From Chloroflexota bacterium (GTDB lineage Bacteria > Chloroflexota > JAHJIN01), in assembly GCA_018823415.1 (NCBI GenBank), contig JAHJIN010000373.1:1-33802 (forward strand): a DNA stretch of 33,802 bases. Reading direction: 5' to 3'. Shown here piece by piece: positions 1 to 6,999 of this stretch. Within the stretch, counting starts at the first letter, position 1. Every line of letters begins with the position of its first letter. The notes under the pieces were generated by a model. It saw nothing but the letters and a program-made list of their open reading frames with translations, was not told the DNA's origin and searched no databases. Position numbers and translations under genes: made by a program.

Positions 1-12
1 AGGAGGTGGACC

Positions 13-315
13 ATGAAGACGATGCATTTGTGGAAACGGGCTCGCGGGCTCCTGGCCCTGGTTGCCCTCTTCCTGCTAACTTCTGTTGCCCTGGCCCAGA
101 CCGGGGCGCCCTACGACCTGACGTGGAGCACCATCGACGGCGGCGGGGAACCGCTCAGCACCGGTGGGGTCTATGCCCTGGGCGGCACCATCGGCCAGCC
201 GGACGCCGGGTTCATGCAGGGTGGCGACTATACCCTGGGCGGCGGCTTCTGGGGTGGTGGCGATCTGGCACCGCCAGACTTCAAGCTCTACATGCCGTTG
301 GTCTTGCGGAACTAG
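13..315 (+). CDS. small secreted protein with C-terminal LYMPLV tail
   Basis: The 100-aa product starts at an ATG six bases after a perfect AGGAGG (1-6). Residues 1-29 form a signal peptide: a basic start (KTMHLWKRARG), a hydrophobic core (LLALVALFLLTSV) and an ALA-Q type cleavage site. The mature part is Gly-rich, with the phrases LTWSTIDGGG, GGTIGQPDAG and YTLGGGFWGGG. I associate this pattern with short exported proteins of unknown function in Chloroflexota and related environmental bacteria. It ends in KLYMPLVLRN, which resembles the end of the secreted protein at 21361-23283 (HLYLPLVWVQ), so the tail may be a sorting or anchoring signal; that is inference. No catalytic motif is visible. 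The gene is complete and precedes the tmRNA, which has its own promoter. Confidence 0.8.
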   Translation: MKTMHLWKRARGLLALVALFLLTSVALAQTGAPYDLTWSTIDGGGEPLSTGGVYALGGTIGQPDAGFMQGGDYTLGGGFWGGGDLAPPDFKLYMPLVLRN

Positions 316-365
316 CAACAATCAAGAAACTCGCGCACGATCAGGTCACCGGGCGGTTCCTCCAT

Positions 366-394
366 TTGACATCACCCTGCAACGATGGTACAAT
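366..394 (+). promoter_or_regulatory. tmRNA promoter
   Basis: A perfect -35 TTGACA (366-371) is followed by a 17-bp spacer and TACAAT (389-394). The expected transcription start is about 401, roughly 12 nt before the mature tmRNA 5' end at 413, which suits 5' processing by RNase P. Confidence 0.85.
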
Positions 395-412
395 AAGCAC
401 GTACCAGAACGT

Positions 413-777
413 GGGGATGCCGGGTTTCGACAGGGCAGGAAAGGCAGCGATGGCGTGCCGAGGTGCCCTCACCTCGTTAAACCGGGGCAAACAAGTAACT
501 GGCAGACGACCTGCCTACGCTCTGGCCGCCTAAGAACGGCCACGTCTCCCCTCGCCCCACCTCGATGGGCGAGGCGTGAGGCGCAATAAAGTCGAGGTGC
601 GGCCCTTCTGACGTCGATATGAAGGGTCAAAGAGCCGAGAGGCCATCTGACTGGCAGCCGACGCACCGGGTCAGCCGGGAGCGCCGGCCGCGAGAAAAAA
701 AATCAGGCTGACTAGGCCCGTAGAAGTTGCTGCATGACTTGTTCTGGACGGGCGTTCAACTCGCCCCATCTCCACCA
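413..777 (+). ncRNA. ssrA: transfer-messenger RNA (tmRNA)
   Basis: This is the trans-translation RNA that, with SmpB, rescues stalled ribosomes and tags the unfinished protein. The acceptor stem GGGGATG (413-419) pairs with CATCTCC (767-773) with one G-U pair, followed by discriminator A and an encoded CCA (775-777). The T arm is GGGCG-TTCAACT-CGCCC just upstream. The 5' end continues GCCGGGTTTCGACAGG, the conserved tmRNA start. The middle holds a tag reading frame ending in ALAA-stop and several GC-rich inverted segments that should form the pseudoknots. It is a one-piece, unpermuted tmRNA of 365 nt, the usual size. smpB lies in the same window at 16168-16626. Confidence 0.96.
486..533 (+). 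other. tmRNA-encoded proteolysis tag reading frame
   Basis: The frame fixed by the terminal Ala-Leu-Ala-Ala-TAA reads GKQVTGRRPAYALAA. I place the resume codon at GGC (486-488), which is inferred, because Gly or Ala resume codons are usual. The tag is 15 residues, basic in the middle, with the YALAA end that ClpXP-type proteases recognise. Confidence 0.75.
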
Positions 778-786
778 GCCATTATA

Positions 787-817
787 AATGCCCGTCACCT
801 CGGTGGTGACGGGCATT
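787..817. terminator. hairpin between convergent ssrA and antiporter gene
   Basis: A perfect 13-bp stem (787-799 with 805-817) has a 5-nt loop. It sits 9 nt after the tmRNA CCA end and 12 nt from the stop of the convergent antiporter gene, so it probably ends both transcripts. Neither side has a strong T tract. Confidence 0.65.
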
Positions 818-829
818 GGCATGTTTGGG

Positions 830-2368
830 CTATTCCACAGCGGCCAACCGGTCCAGGCGTTCGTTCACCTCTGTCACCAGGTCCCGGTATACTTCTTGGT
901 TGATGATGCCCCGCCGCAACAGGTCCGCCAGCGTGCTCCGCTCGGTCTGCATGCTGCGCCGCCACACGTCCAACAGCTCTTCCTGTTCCAGGCCCTCTTG
1001 CTCGCAGAGCAAATCACCCACGCATTGGGACAGTTCCAGGCCGCGCCGCCGATACTCGCGCTCCAGCGCCCGCCACACCGAGGGCGACAGGATGCCGTCG
1101 CGCTGCATGGCTTGCAGCTCTTTCCACGCGGCCCGGGTCGCCATGAGCCGGCCGCGCTGGCGCTCGTATTCCAGCCGCTCGGTCGAGTGCTGGGTCAACC
1201 CCAGGCGCGCCATCAGCGGCTTGATGGTAATTCCCTGCACCACCAGGGTCCACAACACCACGCCAAAAGCCATCACCAGGAGTGTCTGCCGATATGGGAA
1301 ATCCAACGGCAGGCCGAGGACCGCCGCCAGGCTCAGCGCTCCCTTGAGACCACCCCAGAACAGCGCGTGCTGCCAGCGCAAGGGCACCCGGCGTTGGATC
1401 CGGTTGACCAGATAACTGATGACATAGACCGTGACGGCCCGGGCCACCGTTACAGCCACAATGGCCCACACAATCGGCCCGATGTTCTGCACCAGCAATG
1501 GCAGGTCGATCTGGAGGCCAATGAGCAAAAAGACCAGCGAGTTGGCGATGAACGCGCCATATTCCCAGAACGAAATCACTGTGATCTTGGTAGTGGGCGA
1601 CATGCCCACCCTGCTGCCATAGTTCCCCACGATGATGCCGGCCGTCACCACGGCGATGACGCTGGATACGTGCATGTACTCACCTAGCAAGAATGTGCCA
1701 TAGGCCAGCACGGCCGTGAGCGTAAACTCGATGAGATAGTCGTCGATGCGCCGGGTAAACAATGAGAGCAAATAGCCGGCCGCCCCGCCCAACGCAAAGC
1801 CGCCCAGCACCACCTGCAGGAAATCCCGAATGCCTTCCACGGCATTGAACTCGCCCACTATGACCACGCTGGCCAGGATGCCAAAGAGTACCAGGGCCGT
1901 GCCGTCGTTGAACAGGCTCTCACCCTCCACGATGACGCTCAGGCGCTTGGGCACGCCCAGATCGCGAAAGGTCGCCAGCACCGATACCGGGTCGGTGGCC
2001 GAGATGAGCGCGCCAAACACCAGGGCCACTTCTAGCGGCAAGCCAATCACGACTGCCAGGATGGCCCCCACCACTGACAGGCTCAGGACCACGCCAGGGA
2101 TCGCCAGGCTGATGATGGAGCGCTGGTTCTCTTGCAGCAGGCCAAAGTCCAGGTGAAAGGCGGCCTCAAAGAGCAGCGCCGGCAGAAACACTACCAGGAT
2201 CAGGTGCGGCGTCAGCTCGATGCGGGGAACGATCTGCAGCACGCCAATGCCCAGCCCGGCCAGCACCAGGGCAATGGTATATGGCAGCCGGATCCACCGC
2301 ACGGCGATGGCGACGATGCTGATGATGAGCAACAGCTCGAGCAAGACAATTTCTTGGGTGAGTTCCAT
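830..2368 (-). CDS. CPA1-family cation:proton antiporter (NhaP-like)
   Basis: The predicted 512-aa inner-membrane protein exchanges Na+ or K+ for H+. About 400 residues form 11-13 hydrophobic segments; the run from MELTQEIVLLELLLIISI to RLPYTIALVLAGLGIGV is typical of the family start. The conserved core motif ALISATDPVSVLATF carries the ion-binding Asp, and GESLFNDGTALVLF follows. A soluble tail of about 110 residues (from about QHSTERLEYERQRGR) is charged and helical and may be regulatory. I chose the ATG at 2368 because GAGG lies seven bases before it; the frame stays open to a GTG at 2416 that has no such site. It is last in a minus-strand run behind the methyltransferase (gap 65 nt). The ion specificity cannot be read from sequence. 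Confidence 0.92.
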   Translation of the reverse strand: MELTQEIVLLELLLIISIVAIAVRWIRLPYTIALVLAGLGIGVLQIVPRIELTPHLILVVFLPALLFEAAFHLDFGLLQENQRSIISLAIPGVVLSLSVVGAILAVVIGLPLEVALVFGALISATDPVSVLATFRDLGVPKRLSVIVEGESLFNDGTALVLFGILASVVIVGEFNAVEGIRDFLQVVLGGFALGGAAGYLLSLFTRRIDDYLIEFTLTAVLAYGTFLLGEYMHVSSVIAVVTAGIIVGNYGSRVGMSPTTKITVISFWEYGAFIANSLVFLLIGLQIDLPLLVQNIGPIVWAIVAVTVARAVTVYVISYLVNRIQRRVPLRWQHALFWGGLKGALSLAAVLGLPLDFPYRQTLLVMAFGVVLWTLVVQGITIKPLMARLGLTQHSTERLEYERQRGRLMATRAAWKELQAMQRDGILSPSVWRALEREYRRRGLELSQCVGDLLCEQEGLEQEELLDVWRRSMQTERSTLADLLRRGIINQEVYRDLVTEVNERLDRLAAVE

Positions 2369-2433
2369 AGCCTCAAATCCTTGACCGCCGACGGCAGACC
2401 ACTGTATAGTAGGCACAAACGGCCATTCAGCGG

Positions 2434-3198
2434 TCAGTGGTCAGCGGCCTTGTCCGCAATGATGATTTGCGGGCTGACAAACCGCCCGCCCGGTTCGACA
2501 ATTGTCACGCGCAGGCCGGCCCGCTCGATGCGCTCATTCAACCCCGGCCGCTGTGCCGCCGCCGAGCCAAAGAGGAGCGCTAACGCCTGCGATAGCACCG
2601 GCGCGTTCACGGCCACGGACGCCCCGGCCACGACGAGTCGCCCGCCGGGCCTCAGCACCCGGGCAAACTCGCGCAGGGCCGGCCCTTGCAGGATGAACTC
2701 GGCCGGGAACGTCGCGACGATGGCGTCAAACGCACGGTCCGGGAACGGCATTTGCTGCACGAACGCCCGGACCCGGGGCGCCCACACGCCGCGCCGGCGC
2801 AGCTTGCGGGTCGTGATGCGGTGCATGGCCGGCGACAGGTCCAGGCCCCATACGTCCAGGCCGCGCCGGGCCATCTCGACGAGCAGGTCGCCGGTGCCAA
2901 AGCCTACCTCTAGCACGCGGCTACCCCCACCCTGGCCGTGCGTAGCCTCCCGAAGCGGCGCGAGGGGCTCCCCCGCAAGCAGGGGAGGGGACCCGACATC
3001 GGGAGGGTGAATATAACCTAGTGCCGCCAGCCGCCAGTCCCACCAGTGCCCCAGGCTCACCAGCCAGCTTACCCAGTCATATGTCCAGGCGAACTCGTTG
3101 TATAGCCGGTGACAGGCCCACAGGTAGAGCCGGGCAAACCAGGGCAGCCGCCGGACCAGCTCGCGCTCGTCGCGGGCCGGGTCATGCGAACGCGCCAC
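2434..3198 (-). CDS. class I SAM-dependent methyltransferase
   Basis: The product is 254 aa. Motif I is VLEVGFGTGDLLVEMA, followed by the acidic end of strand 2 (VWGLDLSPAM), FDAIVATFPAEF, and VLRPGGRLVVAG before strand 5, which is the UbiE/Methyltransf_11 order. The start is the GTG at 3198, one base after the stop of the upstream kinase. The reading frame stays open to 3417, but that part overlaps the kinase and has Cys/Ser/Pro-rich shadow composition. Translation is therefore probably coupled to the kinase. An Arg/Trp-rich N-terminal segment of about 60 residues (LPWFARLYLWACHRLYNEF) precedes the Rossmann fold and could touch membrane or a hydrophobic substrate. The substrate is unknown. 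Confidence 0.87.
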   Translation of the reverse strand: MARSHDPARDERELVRRLPWFARLYLWACHRLYNEFAWTYDWVSWLVSLGHWWDWRLAALGYIHPPDVGSPPLLAGEPLAPLREATHGQGGGSRVLEVGFGTGDLLVEMARRGLDVWGLDLSPAMHRITTRKLRRRGVWAPRVRAFVQQMPFPDRAFDAIVATFPAEFILQGPALREFARVLRPGGRLVVAGASVAVNAPVLSQALALLFGSAAAQRPGLNERIERAGLRVTIVEPGGRFVSPQIIIADKAADH

Positions 3199-3199
3199 G

Positions 3200-4549
3200 C
3201 TAGTACTCGTACGCGCTGCCGCCGATAAACTCGCGCAGCAGCGCGGTGGGCGGGATGGTGGCAACGTCCTCTTCTGAGGCCGGGCGCACGCTCTGCAGCA
3301 AGTCATAGACGCGCTTGGCGCGCAGGTATGCATCCTGGCGCTGGGGGTCATCGCGATAATCCTCGACCCACTGGGCGAAATGCTCCATGAGCCGGGGTCG
3401 CATGACGGGCAATTCATAGGGTAGCGCCCCGTTGATGATATAGTCCGTGGTATTCACATAGGGGATGATGTGGCGGAGTTCGCTGGACCGCACATAGTGC
3501 CAGTGTCCCAATGTCTGGCGCGGGTCGTAGGCCCGGTGCGTCCAGTCGCGCAGCATGCGGCGCATGAGCCGCAGGTCGGTCCAGCGGATGAACCGGCCAC
3601 TTGGCCCTTTCATCTGGAGCAAGGTTTCGATATAGAGCTTGAATTTGCGCTCGTCGGGCACGCCTTCCATCATGGGACCATACAGGCCGTGCAGGCTGTC
3701 GATGAGAATGATGTCGCCGGAGCCAATGCGCAGCGGCGTCACATTGTCCTGGCGCGTGCCGGTCTTGAAATCATAGCGCGGTAACAGCACTTCTTCGCCG
3801 GCGACGAGGCGCGTCAGGTGGTCGTTGATCAGCGCCAGATCCAACGCCTGCGGCGTCTCGAAATCATAGTCCCCATATTCGTCTTTGGGGTGCAGCGCCA
3901 GATCGAAAAAATAGTTGTCCACGTTGAGGGCCACCAGGCTGAGGCCGATCTCTTGCAGGCGCTCGGCCAGCTTGGTGGTGGTGGTGGTCTTGCCCGAGGA
4001 AGATGGCCCGGCGATGATGACGATCTTGACCTCGTCGCGGCGAGCCTTGATCAGCTCGGCGGCTGTGGCAACGTCTTCGTCATAGGCGGCGTCCGATTCG
4101 CGCACCAGGTCCGCAAACTCGCCCCGGGCCAGGCGTTCGTTCAGGCCGGCCACGGTGTTGACCCCGTGGTCCACCGACCAGACGAGCACCTGCCACAGCT
4201 TGCGATAGGGGATATTTTCCGAGTCGCGGTTCGACTTGACGACCTTTTTCTGGCGCCGGCGTGATTGCTCATCGCGGTAGATGATATAGGCCTTGGCCGT
4301 GCGGGCGTGTCCGTTTTCGATGAGCACCTTTTCCACCACGTCCTGGATCTCTTCTACGGTGGGGATGCGACCCGGGGGCGTGATTTCTTCCAGGATCGCC
4401 ACCACCTGCCCGGTGAGACGCTCGGCGGTGGCCCGGTCCCGACCGCCCACGGCCACGGCGGCCCGATAGATGGCGTTGGTGATGCGTTCCGGGTTGAACG
4501 GCACCACAGCGCCGCTGCGTTTCACGACGGATTCAACTTGAGGGGACAT
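3200..4549 (-). CDS. ATP-cone domain fused to uridine kinase/phosphoribulokinase-type kinase
   Basis: The product is 449 aa. Residues 5-95 match an ATP-cone (VVKRSGAVVPFNPERITNAI ... VEEIQDVVEKVLIENGH), the nucleotide-sensing module of ribonucleotide reductases and NrdR. From about 175 the protein is a P-loop kinase of the uridine kinase/phosphoribulokinase class: GPSSSGKT (181-188), LNVDNYFFD, LLPRYDFKTGTR and IILIDSLHGL. The likely role is phosphorylation of a nucleoside such as uridine, with the cone sensing ATP or dATP; substrate and regulation are inferred. The ATG at 4549 follows GGAGGCG. The upstream MBL gene ends 32 nt before, and the methyltransferase starts one base after this stop, so these genes form an operon. 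Confidence 0.88.
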   Translation of the reverse strand: MSPQVESVVKRSGAVVPFNPERITNAIYRAAVAVGGRDRATAERLTGQVVAILEEITPPGRIPTVEEIQDVVEKVLIENGHARTAKAYIIYRDEQSRRRQKKVVKSNRDSENIPYRKLWQVLVWSVDHGVNTVAGLNERLARGEFADLVRESDAAYDEDVATAAELIKARRDEVKIVIIAGPSSSGKTTTTTKLAERLQEIGLSLVALNVDNYFFDLALHPKDEYGDYDFETPQALDLALINDHLTRLVAGEEVLLPRYDFKTGTRQDNVTPLRIGSGDIILIDSLHGLYGPMMEGVPDERKFKLYIETLLQMKGPSGRFIRWTDLRLMRRMLRDWTHRAYDPRQTLGHWHYVRSSELRHIIPYVNTTDYIINGALPYELPVMRPRLMEHFAQWVEDYRDDPQRQDAYLRAKRVYDLLQSVRPASEEDVATIPPTALLREFIGGSAYEY

Positions 4550-4581
4550 GATTCGCCTCCGGTCTCGTGCAACGATATGCT

Positions 4582-5217
4582 CTATGCTCCACGAACGAAT
4601 GGGTTGTAACGTTTCTCGTCGCCGACGGTAGTCTCTGGGCCGTGCCCGCTATACACCACCGTGTCGTCTGGCAGGGTCAGGATGTGCCGGCGAATGCTGT
4701 CGATGAGCTGGTGGTGGTCGCCGCCGGGAAAGTCGGTGCGCCCAATGGAGCGCTGGAACAGGGCATCGCCGCTGAACACGACATCATCACCGACGAGCGA
4801 AATGGACCCCTGAGAATGCCCCGGCGTATGTACCACCTTGAGGGCCTGGTTGCCAAAGCGCACCTCGTCGCCGTCGTTCAGTAGCACCTCGGCCGGGGGG
4901 CCGCCCGGGAGGTTGCCAAAGAACATGGCAAACATCCCAAAGCCCTTCTTGGGGTCGGTGAGCATGGGGGCATCGGCCGGGTGGATGGCGATGGGCGCGC
5001 CGGTGAGTTCTTGAACCACCTCGTTCGCCATCACGTGGTCAAAATGCCCGTGCGTATCCACAATGGCGACGATGTCCAGGCCGGCGCGCTGCACGGCGTT
5101 CATGATCTGCTCGGCGTCGCCGCCGGGGTCGATGATGATGCCCTTTTTGGTCTCCGGGTCGCCCACGACATAGCAATTCGTCGCCAGGTTGCCCACGACC
5201 AGGGGAATGATGATCAC
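4582..5217 (-). CDS. MBL-fold hydrolase, glyoxalase II-like
   Basis: The 211-aa cytoplasmic metallohydrolase has the THGHFDH signature (His56, His58, Asp60, His61), then HTPGHSQGS, SGDALFQRSIGRTDFPGG and YSGHGPETT. These are the metal ligands and strand order of the short YcbL/GloB-like branch of the metallo-beta-lactamase fold. It lacks the C-terminal substrate domain of full glyoxalase II, which fits its length. The start is a GTG at 5217 with GGAGG about eight bases upstream. It is the first gene of the run MBL, kinase, methyltransferase, antiporter. A thioester or persulfide substrate is possible, but sequence alone does not decide. Confidence 0.9.
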   Translation of the reverse strand: MIIIPLVVGNLATNCYVVGDPETKKGIIIDPGGDAEQIMNAVQRAGLDIVAIVDTHGHFDHVMANEVVQELTGAPIAIHPADAPMLTDPKKGFGMFAMFFGNLPGGPPAEVLLNDGDEVRFGNQALKVVHTPGHSQGSISLVGDDVVFSGDALFQRSIGRTDFPGGDHHQLIDSIRRHILTLPDDTVVYSGHGPETTVGDEKRYNPFVRGA

Positions 5218-5326
5218 GTCACGTCCTCCAATCCGAACCTAGATGAGCCAGAGCTAACCAAGATAGCGCTTCTGAAAAACCTTATTCATTGTACAAGAAT
5301 TTCTCTGGTTAGGCCCTATGCTTGTA

Positions 5327-5416
5327 GCGGGCTGCGCCCGCCACAGGTGGCAGTTCCTTCGGAACTGCCGCCAGGGAGCCAGCATCACGTTGCGCATCGA
5401 CAAAGTTTTGTCGATG
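5327..5416. repeat. cluster of three hairpins between hicA and the MBL gene
   Basis: The 215-bp gap 5218-5432 holds no gene. It contains three perfect inverted repeats: GCGGGC/GCCCGC (5327-5332, 5336-5341), GGCAGTTCC/GGAACTGCC (5349-5357, 5361-5369) and CATCGACAAA/TTTGTCGATG (5395-5404, 5407-5416). The one nearest hicA could end the hicBA transcript, and the set resembles a REP-type element. A TACAAT (5293-5288, minus) might be the -10 of the MBL operon, but no acceptable -35 lies 16-18 bp upstream. Confidence 0.6.
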
Positions 5417-5432
5417 TGGCGCCCGTTAGCGC

Positions 5433-5663
5433 CTATCTCAGGTTCTCCATGAACTCGTCAGGCGTCACCCTGGCCTGCCTCAGAATGCCCCGCAATGTAC
5501 CAACTGCCAGTTCGCGATGCAGCGGCACCACACAGCCAATGTCGCCCTCTGGGGTTTCCTTCTTGAGCACAACATGGCTGCCGCGCTGCCGCACTTGTCT
5601 GAAACCCAACTGTTCCAGTGCCTGGATAGCTTCTCGCCCGGATATTCTACGCAGCCTGGGCAT
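5433..5663 (-). CDS. hicA: HicA-family mRNA interferase toxin
   Basis: The 76-aa protein has the dsRBD-like HicA pattern: RLRRISGREAIQALEQLGF, then RQRGSHVVLKK with the catalytic His in GSH, VPLHRELAVGTLRGILRQA, and a final helix. HicA cleaves mRNA during translation and is neutralised by HicB. The start is the ATG at 5663, nine bases after GAGG; an ATG at 5669 is also possible. It overlaps the 3' end of hicB by 17 bp, so the two are translationally linked, with antitoxin first. I see no frame damage or missing catalytic residue. Confidence 0.88.
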   Translation of the reverse strand: MPRLRRISGREAIQALEQLGFRQVRQRGSHVVLKKETPEGDIGCVVPLHRELAVGTLRGILRQARVTPDEFMENLR

Positions 5664-5868
5664 ACACATCTGCCTCAAAAATGGTCAGCAAGGGCCGAGC
5701 AAACTGGTGCAGGGGGAACTCGGCCAAATAAAGTTCTGTAGCCTCTTTCAGGTTAGCCACGGCTTCCTCAATGGTATATCCCTGGCTGACCGTTCCGATC
5801 TCGGGACATTCTGCAACATACAGGTCATCCTCTTGACGAAGAATTGCAGTGAAAAGTCGTGTACCCAT
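5647..5868 (-). CDS. hicB: HicB-family antitoxin
   Basis: The 73-aa protein has the short HicB partial RNase H-like fold: FTAILRQEDDLYVAECPEIGTVSQGYTIEEAVANLKEATELYLAEF. It has no recognisable C-terminal DNA-binding domain, so it may bind HicA without acting as a repressor by itself. Its AGGAGG (spaced five bases from the ATG) overlaps the stop of the upstream ferredoxin-like gene. No separate promoter is visible in the 9-bp gap. Expression therefore appears to depend on the HAD/ferredoxin operon promoter at 7713-7685 or on one hidden inside that operon. Confidence 0.87.
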   Translation of the reverse strand: MGTRLFTAILRQEDDLYVAECPEIGTVSQGYTIEEAVANLKEATELYLAEFPLHQFARPLLTIFEADVYAQAA

Positions 5869-5877
5869 CTCAACCTC

Positions 5878-6966
5878 CTAGCTTGGGTATAGATTCTCAG
5901 CAAAGGCCTCCAGCCGTCCCTTTTCCCCGGCGATAAGCGTCACCATCTCGCGATAGTCGGCCGGCGGGGCTGCGTCAGACACGCGCTCCAGGACGATGGA
6001 TTCCGATGGGCAAGTGGTGGCGCACAGCCCGCAGCCGATGCACCGCGCCTGGTCCACCTCAGCCACATCGCCCAGCGCGATGGCATCCATCGGGCAGCGG
6101 TCCAGGCAGTCGCCGCAGGCGATGCAGGTCTCGGCGTTTACCACGGCGCGAAAGTTGCTCTCGACCCGGGCAGGCGAATCCTTCAGACGCGTCATCACGC
6201 CCAGGATGTCGCAGCAGCACGGGCAGCAGTTGCAGATATAGTCGATGCGGTCGGTGGTGTTGGAAGCACAATGGACCAGACCGGCGTCTTCAGCCCGCTG
6301 CAACACTTCCAGGGCCTGCTCCGGGGTAATGAGGTGGGCTGCGTCGCGCTCGCTCAGAAACTTGGCGGAATAGTTGAAGGATAGGCACACGTCCACCGGC
6401 GCGTCGCAACTGGGCTTGCTGGTGCGGCAGGGACAGTCGGACAGACCGATGTGTTTGGCCTCGCGGATGTAGCGGGCGGCTTCTTCAAAGGGAAACACGC
6501 GCAGGTCCACCGGGATGGCCTCGCCGATGGGCAGCACCCGGGCGATGGGCGTGGGCGAGCTGCTCAACTCGTGGCCCCAGCCCTCGTGATAGTATTCTTC
6601 CCAGAGCTGGCCCAGCCGGTTCCAGTCAATCGCCAGTTTGGATTCCCGGTTGTGGAGCATCAACGGGAACTCGAACAGACCCGGGGCCGTGGGCAGCAGG
6701 CAATAGCGCTGCTGGTCGCGGACCTGGAAGCCATAGAGAATGCCCTTGTTCGCCATGCTCTCGCACAGCTCGACCGCGCGCGCTTCCGGCACGCCGGCCG
6801 CCTCCGCGATGTCAGACGCCCGGGACGGGTAGAAACCGATGTGCGTGGACAACTCGGCTTCCTCTGGCGTGAAGAGGATGCGCAATATCTCTAGGAACTT
6901 GGCGTTCTGTGGCGCGCCCAGCGGGTGTGACGCGAATCGCTCGTGCAATTGCTCGTATACGTCCAT
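5878..6966 (-). CDS. cysteine-rich ferredoxin-like protein with N-terminal winged helix
   Basis: The product is 362 aa. The first 95 or so residues look like a winged-helix domain (FLEILRILFTPEEAELSTHI ... ASDIAEAAGVPEARAVELCESM). The middle carries DCPCR, SCDAPVDVCLSF and the unusual cluster CNCCPCCC. The C-terminus holds two classic 4Fe-4S motifs: CIACGDCLDRCP and CIGCGLCATTCP. I know this arrangement from anaerobe and Chloroflexota proteins annotated only as 4Fe-4S binding; a redox or electron-transfer role is likely, the partner unknown. The ATG at 6966 follows GGAGG by eight bases, whereas the in-frame ATG at 6996 has a poor site. It lies 33 nt after the HAD gene and 9 nt before hicB. 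Confidence 0.85.
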   Translation of the reverse strand: MDVYEQLHERFASHPLGAPQNAKFLEILRILFTPEEAELSTHIGFYPSRASDIAEAAGVPEARAVELCESMANKGILYGFQVRDQQRYCLLPTAPGLFEFPLMLHNRESKLAIDWNRLGQLWEEYYHEGWGHELSSSPTPIARVLPIGEAIPVDLRVFPFEEAARYIREAKHIGLSDCPCRTSKPSCDAPVDVCLSFNYSAKFLSERDAAHLITPEQALEVLQRAEDAGLVHCASNTTDRIDYICNCCPCCCDILGVMTRLKDSPARVESNFRAVVNAETCIACGDCLDRCPMDAIALGDVAEVDQARCIGCGLCATTCPSESIVLERVSDAAPPADYREMVTLIAGEKGRLEAFAENLYPS

Positions 6967-6999
6967 ACTGTGCCCCTCCAATTTCTCGTTTGCCATTTC

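Noticed and set aside
6..533. 175-codon plus-strand frame covering the secreted gene and running into the tmRNA
   Set aside because: It overlaps the signal-peptide gene at 13-315 in another frame, and its end is simply the tmRNA tag frame (ALAA-stop). No protein-like composition between.
788..1687. 299-codon plus-strand frame opposite the antiporter
   Set aside because: His/Gln/Pro-rich antisense shadow of a GC-rich membrane protein gene. It starts inside the terminator hairpin and has no ribosome site.
3199..3417. N-terminal extension of the methyltransferase
   Set aside because: It overlaps the kinase gene and is Cys/Ser/Pro-rich. The GTG at 3198 directly after the kinase stop explains the start.
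5288..5316. Promoter for the MBL-kinase-methyltransferase operon
   Set aside because: TACAAT is present, but the hexamers at 16-18 bp spacing (GGCCTA, GGGCCT, AGGGCC) do not resemble TTGACA.
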